This document shows positions 33,203 to 42,106 of a stretch of DNA of 64,000 nt, piece after piece. Source of the stretch: CAVXDY01 sp963760715. Lineage in GTDB: Bacteria; Actinomycetota; Thermoleophilia; Miltoncostaeales; Miltoncostaeaceae. Where the stretch lies: the NCBI GenBank assembly GCA_963760715.1, contig CAVXDY010000002.1, positions 113,746 through 177,745 of the forward strand. The letters run 5' to 3'. The translations under genes were made by a program, and so were the position numbers. How positions within the stretch are numbered: the stretch's first letter is position 1; the number at the start of each line of letters is the position of its first letter. A model generated the notes under the pieces. The model was not told the origin of the DNA. It saw only the letters and a program-made list of their open reading frames with translations, and made no database searches.

Positions 33203-35416
33203 GTGGCCCCCGCCGCCGCGCAGGTGATCCCCCTGGTCGAGGCGCGCGCCCTCGACCGGGTCCTGGACTACGCGGTTCCCGCCGAGCTGGACGACGCCGC
33301 GGTGGCCGGGGCCCTCGTGGCGTGCCCCCTGGGCCCGCGGCGCGTGCTGGGCGTGGTGGTGGGCCGGGCCGAGGCCACGCACGAGGGCCGGCTCGCCCCC
33401 CTGGCGGGGGTGGTGGACACGCCCCCCGTGGCGGCGGACCTCCTCGAGCTCGCCCTCTGGATGGCGCGCTACTACCTCGCCCCTCGGGCCGCGTGCCTGC
33501 GACTGGTGCTGCCCCCGGGCGCGGACGGCTCCCTGCGCCGCCGGGCGGACGGCTCCTGGGCGCTCGGGACGCCCCCGCGGGGACCCGCCGAGCGCCTGGT
33601 GGCCCGGTCGCGGCCCCGCGCCGAGCCGCCGGAGCGGGCCCGCTGGCAGGCGGTGGCCGAGTCGCTGACGGCCGCGGGCGGGCGCCTGAGCGCCGCGGAG
33701 CTGTGCCGCCGCGCGGGCACGACCCCGGCGACCCTGCGGCGCATGGCGGAGGCCGGGATCATCGACCTCGCCGGCGAGCCCCTCGTGCCCAGCGCCCTCG
33801 AGGCCGTGGGGGGCCCCGCGCCGCCTCCCGACGAGCCCCCGGCGCTGACCGGCGACCAGGAGGCCGCCCTGGCAGCGGTGGAGGCCGCGATGGCCGGCGG
33901 GGGGATGCTCCTCCTCCACGGGGTGACCGGATCCGGCAAGACCGAGGTGTACCTGCGGGCCATCGCCTCGGCCCGGGAGCGCGGCCGGGGGAGCATCGTG
34001 CTGGTGCCCGAGATCGCGCTCACCCCGCAGCTCCTGGGGCGGCTGCGGGCCCGGCTGGGGGAGCGGATCGCGGTGTGGCACTCGGCCCTGTCGCCGTCCG
34101 AGCGCGCGGAGGAGCACCGGCGCGTGCGCGAGGGCGACGCCGACGTGGTCCTGGGCGCGCGCAGCGCCGTCTTCGCGCCGGTCCCCGGGCTCGGCCTGGT
34201 GATCGTGGACGAGGAGCACGACTCCTCGTACAAGCAGGACGCGGCCCCCCGCTACGACGCCCGCCAGGTCGCCGCCCGCCGTGCGCGCCCCGCCGCCGCC
34301 GCCGTGGTGTACGGCACGGCCACGCCGCGCCCGGAGACCTGGCACGCGCTGCCGCGGCGGACGCTGCGGGCGCGCCCGGACGGCTCGCCGCTGCCCCGGG
34401 TGGAGATCGTGGACATGCGCACCCAGGGGGCCGGGCCCGTATCGCGGCCGCTGGCCTCGGCCCTGCACGCGGCGGCCGGGCGCGGCGAGAAGGCGGTGCT
34501 CCTGGCGAGCCGCCGCGGCTTCGCGCTGATGGCCCTCTGCCGGTCGTGCGGGTGGATCGCGCGCTGCCCGCACTGCGACGTCGCCCTCGTCCATCACGAG
34601 GACCCCCGTCGCCTGGTGTGCCACCACTGCGGGCACGAGGCGGCGGTGCCCGGCGTCTGCCCGCGCTGCAACGCCGCCGACATCGCGCGGCACGGCGCCG
34701 GCAGCCAGGGCCTCGAGGCCGCGCTCCAGCGGCTGGTGCCGGCCGCCCGGCTCGTGCGCATGGACGGCTCCAGCGCCCGCGGGCGGGGCGCGGTGAGCCG
34801 GCTGCTGGCCGACTTCGCCCGCCCCGGGGCGGCGATCCTCCTGGGCACCCAGATGGTCGCCAAGGGGCACGACCTGCCCGAGGTGACCGTCGCAGCGGCC
34901 ATCGATGCCGACGCCCCGCTCCAGCACGCGGGCTTCCGGGCCGAGGAGCGCGCGTTCGGGCTCATCGTGCAGCTCGCCGGGCGCGCCGGGCGCCGCGGAG
35001 AGCCGGCCCGGGTGATCGTGCAGGCCTATGAGCCCGCGGCCCGGGCCGTTCAGCTCGGGGCGCGCCACGCGGTGGAGGAGTTCCTCGAGGGCGAGGTGGA
35101 GCGCCGCCGCGAGCACGCGCTGCCGCCGTTCGGCCACCTGGTGCGCGTGGTGGTCGAGGGCCCGCGCCCCCCGGTGGTCGTGGCGGCGGCGGCGGAGCTG
35201 GCCGCGGCCCTGCGGGAGACCGCGCCCGAGCTGGGGCTGCGCGGGCCCGCGCCGCTCCACCGCCTGCGCGGCCGCACGCGCCGCGCCCTGCTGTTGAGCG
35301 CCCCCCACGCCGGCGACGTCACGGGCCCGCTGCGCGCCCTGCTCCAGGAGCGGGCCGAGCGGCTCCGGCGCGCCGAGGTGCGCGCCACGGTCGACGTGGA
35401 CCCCCAGGAGACGTGA
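33203..35416 (+). CDS. priA: Primosomal protein N' (replication restart helicase PriA)
   Basis: Superfamily 2 DNA helicase that reloads the replisome at stalled forks. The 737 residues include the N-terminal 3'-DNA-binding domain, Walker A HGVTGSGKTEVY near residue 240, the DEEHD Walker B, and the GTATPRPETW motif III. The zinc-binding insert has Cys pairs CRSCGWIARCPHC and CHHCGHEAAVPGVCPRC. Helicase motifs V and VI follow (GTQMVAKGHDLPEV, QLAGRAGRRGEP). I chose the GTG at 33203, 10 bases after metK; longer starts overlap metK. Unlike many actinobacterial PriA proteins, both the Walker motifs and the zinc cysteines are intact, so it should be an active helicase. Confidence 0.93.
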   Translation: MAPAAAQVIPLVEARALDRVLDYAVPAELDDAAVAGALVACPLGPRRVLGVVVGRAEATHEGRLAPLAGVVDTPPVAADLLELALWMARYYLAPRAACLRLVLPPGADGSLRRRADGSWALGTPPRGPAERLVARSRPRAEPPERARWQAVAESLTAAGGRLSAAELCRRAGTTPATLRRMAEAGIIDLAGEPLVPSALEAVGGPAPPPDEPPALTGDQEAALAAVEAAMAGGGMLLLHGVTGSGKTEVYLRAIASARERGRGSIVLVPEIALTPQLLGRLRARLGERIAVWHSALSPSERAEEHRRVREGDADVVLGARSAVFAPVPGLGLVIVDEEHDSSYKQDAAPRYDARQVAARRARPAAAAVVYGTATPRPETWHALPRRTLRARPDGSPLPRVEIVDMRTQGAGPVSRPLASALHAAAGRGEKAVLLASRRGFALMALCRSCGWIARCPHCDVALVHHEDPRRLVCHHCGHEAAVPGVCPRCNAADIARHGAGSQGLEAALQRLVPAARLVRMDGSSARGRGAVSRLLADFARPGAAILLGTQMVAKGHDLPEVTVAAAIDADAPLQHAGFRAEERAFGLIVQLAGRAGRRGEPARVIVQAYEPAARAVQLGARHAVEEFLEGEVERRREHALPPFGHLVRVVVEGPRPPVVVAAAAELAAALRETAPELGLRGPAPLHRLRGRTRRALLLSAPHAGDVTGPLRALLQERAERLRRAEVRATVDVDPQET

Positions 35417-35420
35417 GGAG

Positions 35421-36878
35421 GTGCCGGGCCCCGTCATCGCCGACCGGCTGGGGCGCGGCGAGATCGAGGAGATCGCCTTCGGCGGGCGCGCGGTGGTGGT
35501 GGGGGAGGCCGCGCGGGCGCGGGTGGAGGCCGGGCACCGCGAGCTCCTCGCGGTCCTCGCGCAGGGGGGGCCGGTGTACGGGGTCACGACCGGCCAGGGG
35601 TACCTCGCCGGCCACGAGCTGACCGAGGCGGAGGCGCGCGCCCATCAGCGCAACCTGCTGCTGGGCCGGGCGGTGGGATCGGCCCCCTGGCTGGCGCCGC
35701 AGGAGGCGCGCGCCCTGGTGGCCGTGCGCCTGGCCCGCTTCCTGGACGGGCGGGCCGGCGTGAGCCCGGAGCTGTGCCACCGGCTGGCGCAGCTCCTGGA
35801 CGCGGGCCTCGTCCCCGCCGTCCCGCGGGAGTCGGTGGGCTGCGCCGGCGAGGTGATCCCGCTCTCGCACGCGTTCCAGATCCTCGTGGGCGTGGGCCGG
35901 GTCCTGGCCGGGGACGGAGGCACCCGGCCGGCCGCCGAGGCGCTCGCGGAGCGGGGCGTGCCGCTGCACGAGCTGCGCCCGAAGGAGGGCATCGCCCTGC
36001 TGGCCGGCTGTCCCGGCACCACCGCGCTGGCCCTGGCGCGCCGCCGCGGCGGGGTCCTGCTGGCGGGCCAGGCCCTGGCCGCGGCCGCGTGCTCCATCGA
36101 CGCGGCCGGGGTCCCGCTCGACCCCTACCACCCGGCCGTGGGGCGGCTGGTGGGCGACCCGGGCCTGGAGGATGCGCTCGGGCGTCTCGCCGGGCTCCTG
36201 AGCGGGGCGGGGCCGGCGCGGACCGGGTCGCAGGCGCCGGTGTCGTTCCGCGTGGCGCCCCAGGTGCTGACCCACCTCGAGCGCGTCCTCGCCCGGCTCG
36301 GCGAGGACATCGACCGGGGCCTCGCGGGGAGCGACGACTCGCCGGCGCTCGTGGATGGGCGGTTCGTGAGCACCGGCGCCTTCCACGAGGTCGGCCTCGC
36401 GGCGGGCATGGACGCGCTGTCGGCGGCCCTGGCGCGGGTCGCCGAGCTCTCGGCCCAGCGCGTGCACCGCCTGCTGGACGGCCGCGTGACCGGCCTGCCC
36501 GACCAGCTCACGCCGGCGCCGGGCCCGCGCTGCGGCTTGGTGGTGCTGCACAAGCGGGCCGTCGGCGCGGTCCACGAGCTGCGCCGCCTGGCGTCGCCCG
36601 CGAGCCTGGGGAGCGTGGACACCTCGCTGGGGCAGGAGGACGCCCAGTCGTTCGGCTTCGCGGCCGCCGAGGCGTCGCGGCGGGCGTTGAGGCTGACCCG
36701 GGAGGTGGTGGCGATCGAGATGGTCGCCGCCCGGCAGGCGTGGTTCCTGCGAGGGCGCGGGCCGGGCCCCGGGCTGGCCGAGGTCGCGGGGCCGCTGGTG
36801 GAGCTGGTGGCGCCGGTGGAGGAGGACCGCCCCCTCGGCGAGGACGTCGACCGGATCGTGGACCACCTGCGCGCCTGA
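35421..36878 (+). CDS. Aromatic amino acid ammonia-lyase-fold protein lacking the MIO serine
   Basis: 485-residue member of the HAL/PAL/TAL superfamily. The family frame is plain: VYGVTTGQGYL with the catalytic Tyr53, LVAVRLARFLDGRAGVSPE, the KEGIALL segment, and the C-terminal GQEDAQSFG. The cofactor tripeptide, normally Ala-Ser-Gly in GASGDLAPL, is here Cys141-Ala142-Gly143 (GCAGEVIPL), so the self-made MIO group cannot form in the usual way. The KEGLALLNG Asn is Ala, QDxYSLR reads QAPVSFR (Tyr to Val), and SGGNFHG reads STGAFHE. It starts 4 bases after priA. It is probably not an ammonia lyase; an isomerase, binding or structural role is open. Confidence 0.85.
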   Translation: MPGPVIADRLGRGEIEEIAFGGRAVVVGEAARARVEAGHRELLAVLAQGGPVYGVTTGQGYLAGHELTEAEARAHQRNLLLGRAVGSAPWLAPQEARALVAVRLARFLDGRAGVSPELCHRLAQLLDAGLVPAVPRESVGCAGEVIPLSHAFQILVGVGRVLAGDGGTRPAAEALAERGVPLHELRPKEGIALLAGCPGTTALALARRRGGVLLAGQALAAAACSIDAAGVPLDPYHPAVGRLVGDPGLEDALGRLAGLLSGAGPARTGSQAPVSFRVAPQVLTHLERVLARLGEDIDRGLAGSDDSPALVDGRFVSTGAFHEVGLAAGMDALSAALARVAELSAQRVHRLLDGRVTGLPDQLTPAPGPRCGLVVLHKRAVGAVHELRRLASPASLGSVDTSLGQEDAQSFGFAAAEASRRALRLTREVVAIEMVAARQAWFLRGRGPGPGLAEVAGPLVELVAPVEEDRPLGEDVDRIVDHLRA

Positions 36879-36916
36879 CCGGACGCGCCCGCAGCCGGAT
36901 GTCCGCGGCCGTTCGC

Positions 36917-36922
36917 TACGCT
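36917..36922 (+). promoter_or_regulatory. Candidate -10 box for the unknown protein and kinase pair
   Basis: TACGCT (in CGCTACGCTAG) lies 38 bases before the ATG at 36961. An AAGGAG ribosome-binding site follows about 10 bases before that ATG, so the transcript would be leadered. The box spacing is almost the same as for metK and the DUF3352-type gene. Confidence 0.45.
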
Positions 36923-36960
36923 AGCCGGCGGCCCCGACCCCCGCCAAGGAGCGCCCCTTC

Positions 36961-37830
36961 ATGCCGGTTCCCCGCCTGTTCGAGGCTTCGTCCGAGCCTC
37001 GCGAGCAGTGGGTGCACGTGATCGCGACCCTGCTCGGACTGGGCGGCCCGGAGACGCGCACCGCGCTGGTGGAGGAGATCTCGGGCGAGGCGCTCCCGAG
37101 CGCCGACGCGATGCTGGTGCGGGAGCAGCGGCCCCTGCCGGACGCCCCGGGCGGGCTCGTGGTCGACATCGTCGCGCGCGGCGCGGGCTGGACCCTTGCG
37201 GTGCAGGCGACGCTGGCCTTCGACGCCGACGAGGTGGACCGGCTCATCGCGACCCACGACGCCCTGGCGGTCTCGAAGGACCGCTGCATCCTCATCGCCC
37301 TCACCCCGGACCGGAAGGCGCCGCCCGCCGTCGAGCGGGCCGTGGAGGGCGGCCGCGACGTGCGCCACCTCAGCTGGCTGCGCCTGCGGGACTGGGTGCA
37401 GGAGCGCCCCGAGCGCGGCCGCGCCCAGGGCACCGACCTGCTGCTGCTGCGGGAGGCCGAGTACTTCCTCACCCCCCGCGTGGCCGAGCTCTACCGCCTC
37501 GAGGGGCTGATGCCCCTGGTCGCGGCCGGGCTGCGACCGAGCCTGGCCGGGATGTTCTTCGACCTCAACGAGCTGGCGCCGGCGCCGCTGATCCAGAACG
37601 AGGCCCAGAGGGCCCGGGTGGCCTTCCCGCGCACCGGCGACCCGCAGGCCGAGATCGCCCTCGACGGGGGCGGCCTCTCGCTGAGCCTGGCGAGCGCCGA
37701 GGCCGGGCCCGGCTTCGCCGACGGCAAGGCGGGCTGGAAGCGCCTGGAGGTCGGCGTCCCCGGGGACTACCTGGCGGCGCGGGGCTGGGCGCAGTCCACG
37801 GCCCGGGACCTGCTGCCGGCGCGCCGCTAG
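36961..37830 (+). CDS. Hypothetical protein with a possible degenerate PD-(D/E)XK-like region
   Basis: 289-residue protein with no family I can name. Residues 60-125 (GLVVDIVARG, WTLAVQATLAFDADEVDRL, then CILIALTPDR) follow the strand-strand-helix-strand layout of restriction-endonuclease-fold proteins, with the Asp in place but Q-A-T where E-x-K would be expected. A nuclease reading is therefore weak and any activity doubtful. The C-terminal half is less regular and ends in basic residues. There is no signal peptide or membrane segment. It has a good ribosome-binding site (AAGGAG) and lies 7 bases before the Ser/Thr kinase gene, with which it is probably cotranscribed. Confidence 0.7.
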   Translation: MPVPRLFEASSEPREQWVHVIATLLGLGGPETRTALVEEISGEALPSADAMLVREQRPLPDAPGGLVVDIVARGAGWTLAVQATLAFDADEVDRLIATHDALAVSKDRCILIALTPDRKAPPAVERAVEGGRDVRHLSWLRLRDWVQERPERGRAQGTDLLLLREAEYFLTPRVAELYRLEGLMPLVAAGLRPSLAGMFFDLNELAPAPLIQNEAQRARVAFPRTGDPQAEIALDGGGLSLSLASAEAGPGFADGKAGWKRLEVGVPGDYLAARGWAQSTARDLLPARR

Positions 37831-37837
37831 TGCCCGC

Positions 37838-39247
37838 ATGACGCAGACCCTCACGGGCCCGCAGGCCGGGGAGTGGCTTCTGGGCGAGCGCGTCGGCGAG
37901 GGAGGCCAGGCGACGGTGTACCGCGCCCGCCACCGCGGCGACGGGCGCGTCGGGGCCGTGAAGCTGTTGCACCGGTCGGCCTGGGCCGATCCGTCATTCC
38001 GCGTGCGCTTCCGCCGCGAGTGCGACGCGCTGGCGCACCTCCGGCATCCGCACGTCGTGCCGGTCTACGACTTCGGCGAGGAGGGCGGCTGCGGCTACCT
38101 GGCCATGCCCCTCGCCCGCGGAGGGAGCCTCGCCGAGCTCCTGCGGCGGGGTCCGCTCGCGCCCGAGCAGGGTCTCGCGATCCTCGCCGCCGCCGCCGAC
38201 GCGCTGGACGCCGCCCACGCGGCCGGCCTCCTGCACCGCGACGTCACGCCCGACAACGTCCTGCTCGATCCCGATGGGCCCTGGCTGGCCGACTTCGGGC
38301 TCGCCCGCCCCAACCGCGCCACGACCACCACCGGCGACGGGCGCCTCATCGGCACGGCCGGCTACCTGGCGCCGGAGGTCATCTCGGGCGCACCCGCCGG
38401 GCCGGCCGCCGATCGCTACGCGCTGGCGGCGGTGGCGTTCCGCACCCTCGCGGGCCGGCCCCCCTTCGAGGCCGACGGCGTGGCCGGGCTGCTCTACGCC
38501 CACGTCCATCGCGCCCCGCCGCGCGCCTCGTCCCTCCGGGACGGGCTGCCGCGCTCCCTCGACGCGGCGCTGGCCCGCGGGCTCTCCAAGGATCCCGAGG
38601 CGCGCCCGGCGACGGCCCGGGCCCTGGTGGCCTCGCTCGAGCGGGCCATCGCGGCGCACGGCGCGGGCGTCACGCGCGCCCTGGCGCGGCCCCGCCGCGC
38701 TCGCCGCCGGTTCCTGGCCCCGGCCATCCTGCTGGCCGCCGGCCTCCTGGCCGCGGGCGGCGCGGCGGCCGGCCTCACGATGACGCTCGGTGGCGGCGCG
38801 CCCGCGAGCGCGCCCGCCCCGCCGGCCCCGGCGCCGTCCCTGTCCGTTCCGGGCCCCGACGGTGCGCCCGTGGCGGCGCGGCACGCCCTCCCGGCCGACC
38901 TTCCCGGCCTGCCCGTGGCCGCGGACTCCGCCGTCGCCAGGGTGGACGGCGCGCGGGTGAGCTCGACCCCGGGAGGATGGACCGAGCTCGGGGCCGTGGA
39001 GCGGGCGCTGGCGGACGCCGGCTACGTGATCGACCCGTACGTCGTGGACGGGGTGACGGTGGGGGTGGAGGCGCGCATGGGGGTGGACCTGATCGGCCGC
39101 GAGCCGATCTGGATCCTCCTCGCGCTGAGCGACGCGACGGGGCCGCGCGCGGTCCTCGCCACCGGCCTGCACGGGGATGCCTCGGAGGGCTACGCCGCCC
39201 CTCTGGCGCGGTCCGCCGGAGCCGCCCTGATCGCGCCTCCCGGCTAG
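37838..39247 (+). CDS. Membrane Ser/Thr protein kinase (PknB-type, short extracellular domain)
   Basis: 469-residue eukaryotic-like kinase. The cytoplasmic catalytic domain (about 12-272) has the glycine loop GEGGQATV, the ATP-binding Lys42 in AVKLL, the catalytic loop HRDVTPDN (133-140, Thr where Lys is commonest), ADFGLA with the metal Asp152, and LAPEV closing the activation segment. The activation loop is Thr-rich (ATTTTGD). A basic stop sequence and one membrane segment lie at about 286-313. A Pro/Ala linker and a 120-residue extracellular domain without PASTA motifs follow. It is coupled to the unknown gene upstream, which may encode a partner or substrate. Confidence 0.9.
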   Translation: MTQTLTGPQAGEWLLGERVGEGGQATVYRARHRGDGRVGAVKLLHRSAWADPSFRVRFRRECDALAHLRHPHVVPVYDFGEEGGCGYLAMPLARGGSLAELLRRGPLAPEQGLAILAAAADALDAAHAAGLLHRDVTPDNVLLDPDGPWLADFGLARPNRATTTTGDGRLIGTAGYLAPEVISGAPAGPAADRYALAAVAFRTLAGRPPFEADGVAGLLYAHVHRAPPRASSLRDGLPRSLDAALARGLSKDPEARPATARALVASLERAIAAHGAGVTRALARPRRARRRFLAPAILLAAGLLAAGGAAAGLTMTLGGGAPASAPAPPAPAPSLSVPGPDGAPVAARHALPADLPGLPVAADSAVARVDGARVSSTPGGWTELGAVERALADAGYVIDPYVVDGVTVGVEARMGVDLIGREPIWILLALSDATGPRAVLATGLHGDASEGYAAPLARSAGAALIAPPG

Positions 39248-39288
39248 CGCCGGAGGTGCGCGCGGCCCGCCGGATGGGGGGCCGGTGC

Positions 39289-39294
39289 TAGATT
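39289..39294 (+). promoter_or_regulatory. Leaderless-type -10 box for def
   Basis: TAGATT ends 6 bases before the GTG at 39301, with no ribosome-binding site between. It would drive the def-fmt-rsmB-rpe-rib array. Confidence 0.5.
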
Positions 39295-39300
39295 TCGTGG

Positions 39301-39840
39301 GTGCCCTCACGCGCCCTCGACGACCCCGTCCTCGAGCGCCGGCGACTCGCCGCGCTCGGTCAGATCCGCCAGTTCGGCGACCCCGCGCTGCGCACGCCCG
39401 CCCTGCCGATCACGGAGTTCGACGAGGCCCTGCGCGACGACGTGGAGCGCATGGCGTCGATCATGTACGACGCACGCGGCGTGGGGCTCGCCGCCCCGCA
39501 GATCGGCTCCCTGCGGCGACTCGTGGTCATCCGCGGCGGTGAGGACGAGCCCGTCATGGCCCTCTGCAACCCCCGCATCGTCTGGCGATCGGAGGAGGAG
39601 GAGACCGACTTCGAGGGCTGCCTCTCCATCGGCGAGGTGAGCGTGGAGGTCTCCCGGGCCGTGGCCGTGCGCGTGGAGGCCCAGGACCTCGAGGGCCGCA
39701 CCTTCGAGCTGGAGCCCGAGGGGTACGGCGCCCGGGTGGTCCAGCACGAGATCGACCACCTCGATGGGATCCTCATGCTCGATCGCGCGCCGGCCGAGCA
39801 GCGCCGGGAGGCGCTCCGAGAGCTCCGCGACGGGATCTAG
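39301..39840 (+). CDS. def: Peptide deformylase
   Basis: Metalloenzyme that removes the formyl group from nascent protein N-termini. In 179 residues all three signature motifs are present: GVGLAAPQIG (motif 1), EGCLSI with the metal Cys (motif 2), and QHEIDHLDG with both metal His and the catalytic Glu (motif 3). It is paired with fmt, 6 bases downstream, which performs the opposite formylation step on initiator tRNA. The GTG start is supported by the TAGATT box 6 bases upstream. Confidence 0.95.
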   Translation: MPSRALDDPVLERRRLAALGQIRQFGDPALRTPALPITEFDEALRDDVERMASIMYDARGVGLAAPQIGSLRRLVVIRGGEDEPVMALCNPRIVWRSEEEETDFEGCLSIGEVSVEVSRAVAVRVEAQDLEGRTFELEPEGYGARVVQHEIDHLDGILMLDRAPAEQRREALRELRDGI

Positions 39841-39846
39841 CCCATC

Positions 39847-40764
39847 ATGAGGGTCGCCTTCGCGGGCAGCCCCACCCCCGCCGTCGGCCCGCTGCGCGCG
39901 CTGGCGGCCTCGCACCACGAGGTGGGGCTCGTCATCACACAGCCCGACAAGGCGCGGGGGCGCTCGCGGCGGCCGTCGCCGACGCCCGTGGCCCAGGCCG
40001 CCGAGGAACTCGGGATCCCGGTTCTCCGCCCCCCGACGATCAACGACCCGGAGGCGATCGCCCGCATCGAGGAGGCCGAGGTCGAGCTGCTGGCCGTGGT
40101 GGCGTTCGGGCAGATCCTGCGCGACGGCGTCCTCTCCCGCTGGCCCTGCGTGAACGTGCACTTCTCCCTGCTCCCCGCCTACCGGGGGGCCGCCCCCGTG
40201 GAGCGGGCGATCATGGACGGCGTCACCGAGACGGGCGTGACGATCATGCGGATGGAGGCCGGGCTGGACACCGGGCCCGCCTACGCGGCGCGCGCGGTGC
40301 CCGTGACCGGGGAGGACGACGGCGGGTCGCTCATCGCACGGTTGTCCGACCTCGGGGGGCCGCTGCTGGTGGAGGTCATCGACGAGATCGCGGCGGGCCG
40401 CGCGGCGCCGGTGCCGCAGCGCGAGGAGGGCGTCTCCCTGGCGCCCAAGATCGGCCCGGACGACCGCGCGCTCGATTTCTCCCGCCCCGCCGTCGAGCTG
40501 GAGCGCCGCGTGCGCGCCCTCTCGCCGCACATCGGCGCCACCCGCCCCATCGGCGGCGAGACCTTCAAGATCTGGGCCGCCCGGGCCCGCGACGAGGACG
40601 CGCCCGCGGGTCTGGCCGTCCAGGACGGGCGGCTGGTGGCCGGCTGCGGCCGGGGCTCGCTGGAGATCCTGGAGCTGCAGCCGCCCGGGCGGGCGCGGAT
40701 GGACGCCGGCGCGTTCCTGCGCGGCTGGCGGGGCGCGCTCGACCACGGGTCCGTCGGTGCCTGA
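39847..40764 (+). CDS. fmt: Methionyl-tRNA formyltransferase
   Basis: Formylates Met-tRNA(fMet) with 10-formyltetrahydrofolate. The 305 residues start with the Rossmann segment VAFAGSPTPAVGPL. The catalytic Asn-His pair lies in CVNVHFSLLPAYRGAAPVERAI, with the Asp further on in GLDTGP. The C-terminal OB-like domain binds tRNA. It overlaps rsmB by 8 bases. The def-fmt-rsmB order is widely conserved in bacteria. Confidence 0.95.
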   Translation: MRVAFAGSPTPAVGPLRALAASHHEVGLVITQPDKARGRSRRPSPTPVAQAAEELGIPVLRPPTINDPEAIARIEEAEVELLAVVAFGQILRDGVLSRWPCVNVHFSLLPAYRGAAPVERAIMDGVTETGVTIMRMEAGLDTGPAYAARAVPVTGEDDGGSLIARLSDLGGPLLVEVIDEIAAGRAAPVPQREEGVSLAPKIGPDDRALDFSRPAVELERRVRALSPHIGATRPIGGETFKIWAARARDEDAPAGLAVQDGRLVAGCGRGSLEILELQPPGRARMDAGAFLRGWRGALDHGSVGA

Positions 40765-42106
40765 GGCTCCGGTCGACCCCACGGTCGCGCGCGGCCGCAG
40801 CGTCGCGCTGCGCGTCCTGCGGCGGGTGGACGAGGGCGCCTACGCCGACCGCGCGATGGCCGCGGAGGCCCGACGCGCCGATCTCGATCCACGCGCCCGC
40901 GCCCAGGCCACGCGGCTCGCGTACGGGGCGGTCCAGCGGCGGCGGACCCTCGACTGGCTCATCGACGGTGCCCTCGACCGCCCGGCCGCCCTTGAGCCGG
41001 CCGTGCGCGACATCCTGCGCCTGGGGGCCTACGAGATCGCCTTCTCCGACGGGGTTCCGGCCCGTGCCGCGGTCGATCAGGCGGTCCGCCAGGCGCGCGC
41101 GCTGAGGGGATCCACAGCTCGGGCGTCGGCGCGGGCGGGGGTCGTGAACGCCGTCCTGCGCCGCATCGCCGACGAGGCGCCCGTGCGCCTGGCCGGGCTC
41201 GACGCCGAGGGCGCCGAGGGCGGCGCGCTGAGGTACTCGATGCCCGACTGGATCGCCGAGCGCCTGGTGGCGTCGCTGGGCGTGGAGGACGCCATGCGGA
41301 CGATGGAGGCCGCCGGGCAGCCGGCCGAGTCGGCCTTGCGCTGGAACCCGTTGCGCGGGCCCCGCGTGGGCCTCGAGTCCGAGCTGCCCTCCGGAAGCTG
41401 GCGCCGGGACGACCTGGCGCCCGAGGCGTACGTCCTCTCGGCCCCGTTCGCCCTCGAGGACTCACGGGCGTGGGCCCGCGGCCTGGCGATGGGGCAGAGC
41501 CGCGCCTCCCAGCTCGTCGCCCGGATCGTGGACCCGCAGCCGGGCGAGCGCGTGCTCGACCTCTGCGCCGCCCCCGGCGCCAAGGCGACCCATCTCGCGG
41601 CGCTGTCCCGCGGCGGCGCGCGGATCACGGCCGTCGAGCTGCGGCCGGCCCGGGCGCGCCAGCTGCGCGAGCTGGCGCGCCGCATGGGCGCCGTCATCGA
41701 GGTGGTCGAGGGCGACGGCCGGGAGGCTGCGCTTCGGGGCGGCTTCGACGCCGTCCTGGTCGATCCGCCGTGCACGGGCCTCGGCGTGCTGTCGGCCCGG
41801 CCCGACGCCCGCTGGCGCCGGCGCGAGGAGGCGCTCGGCCCGCTGGTGGAGCTCCAGCGCGACCTGCTCGCCCGCGGCCTGGCGCTGACGCGCCCCGGGG
41901 GACGGGTCGTCTACTCCACCTGCACGCTCATCGCGGAGGAGAACGAGGACGTCGTGCGCGCCGTCGGCGGGCGCGTGGAGGACCTCGCGGCCGAGCACCC
42001 CGCGCTGGCGCACCCGCGGCTGCCGGGGGCGCTCCTGACCCTCCCGCATCGCGACCACACGGACGGCTTCTTCGTGGCGCGGCTGCGGGCCGGGGAGGCC
42101 CCGTGA
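40757..42106 (+). CDS. rsmB: 16S rRNA (cytosine-967-C5)-methyltransferase
   Basis: Methylates 16S rRNA with S-adenosylmethionine. The 449 residues comprise an N-terminal NusB-like RNA-binding domain (about 1-145) and a C-terminal Rossmann methyltransferase. Visible are the SAM motif DLCAAPGAKATHLAAL, the acidic VELRPARARQL, the catalytic Cys in VDPPCTGLGVL, and the second conserved Cys in VYSTCTL. The GTG start overlaps the end of fmt, and its stop overlaps rpe by GTGA. Confidence 0.93.
   Translation: MPEAPVDPTVARGRSVALRVLRRVDEGAYADRAMAAEARRADLDPRARAQATRLAYGAVQRRRTLDWLIDGALDRPAALEPAVRDILRLGAYEIAFSDGVPARAAVDQAVRQARALRGSTARASARAGVVNAVLRRIADEAPVRLAGLDAEGAEGGALRYSMPDWIAERLVASLGVEDAMRTMEAAGQPAESALRWNPLRGPRVGLESELPSGSWRRDDLAPEAYVLSAPFALEDSRAWARGLAMGQSRASQLVARIVDPQPGERVLDLCAAPGAKATHLAALSRGGARITAVELRPARARQLRELARRMGAVIEVVEGDGREAALRGGFDAVLVDPPCTGLGVLSARPDARWRRREEALGPLVELQRDLLARGLALTRPGGRVVYSTCTLIAEENEDVVRAVGGRVEDLAAEHPALAHPRLPGALLTLPHRDHTDGFFVARLRAGEAP

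Noticed and set aside
35319..36866. 515-codon minus-strand frame opposite the ammonia-lyase-like gene
   Set aside because: It lies over a clearly homologous plus-strand gene, and its translation is low-complexity with no recognisable motif.
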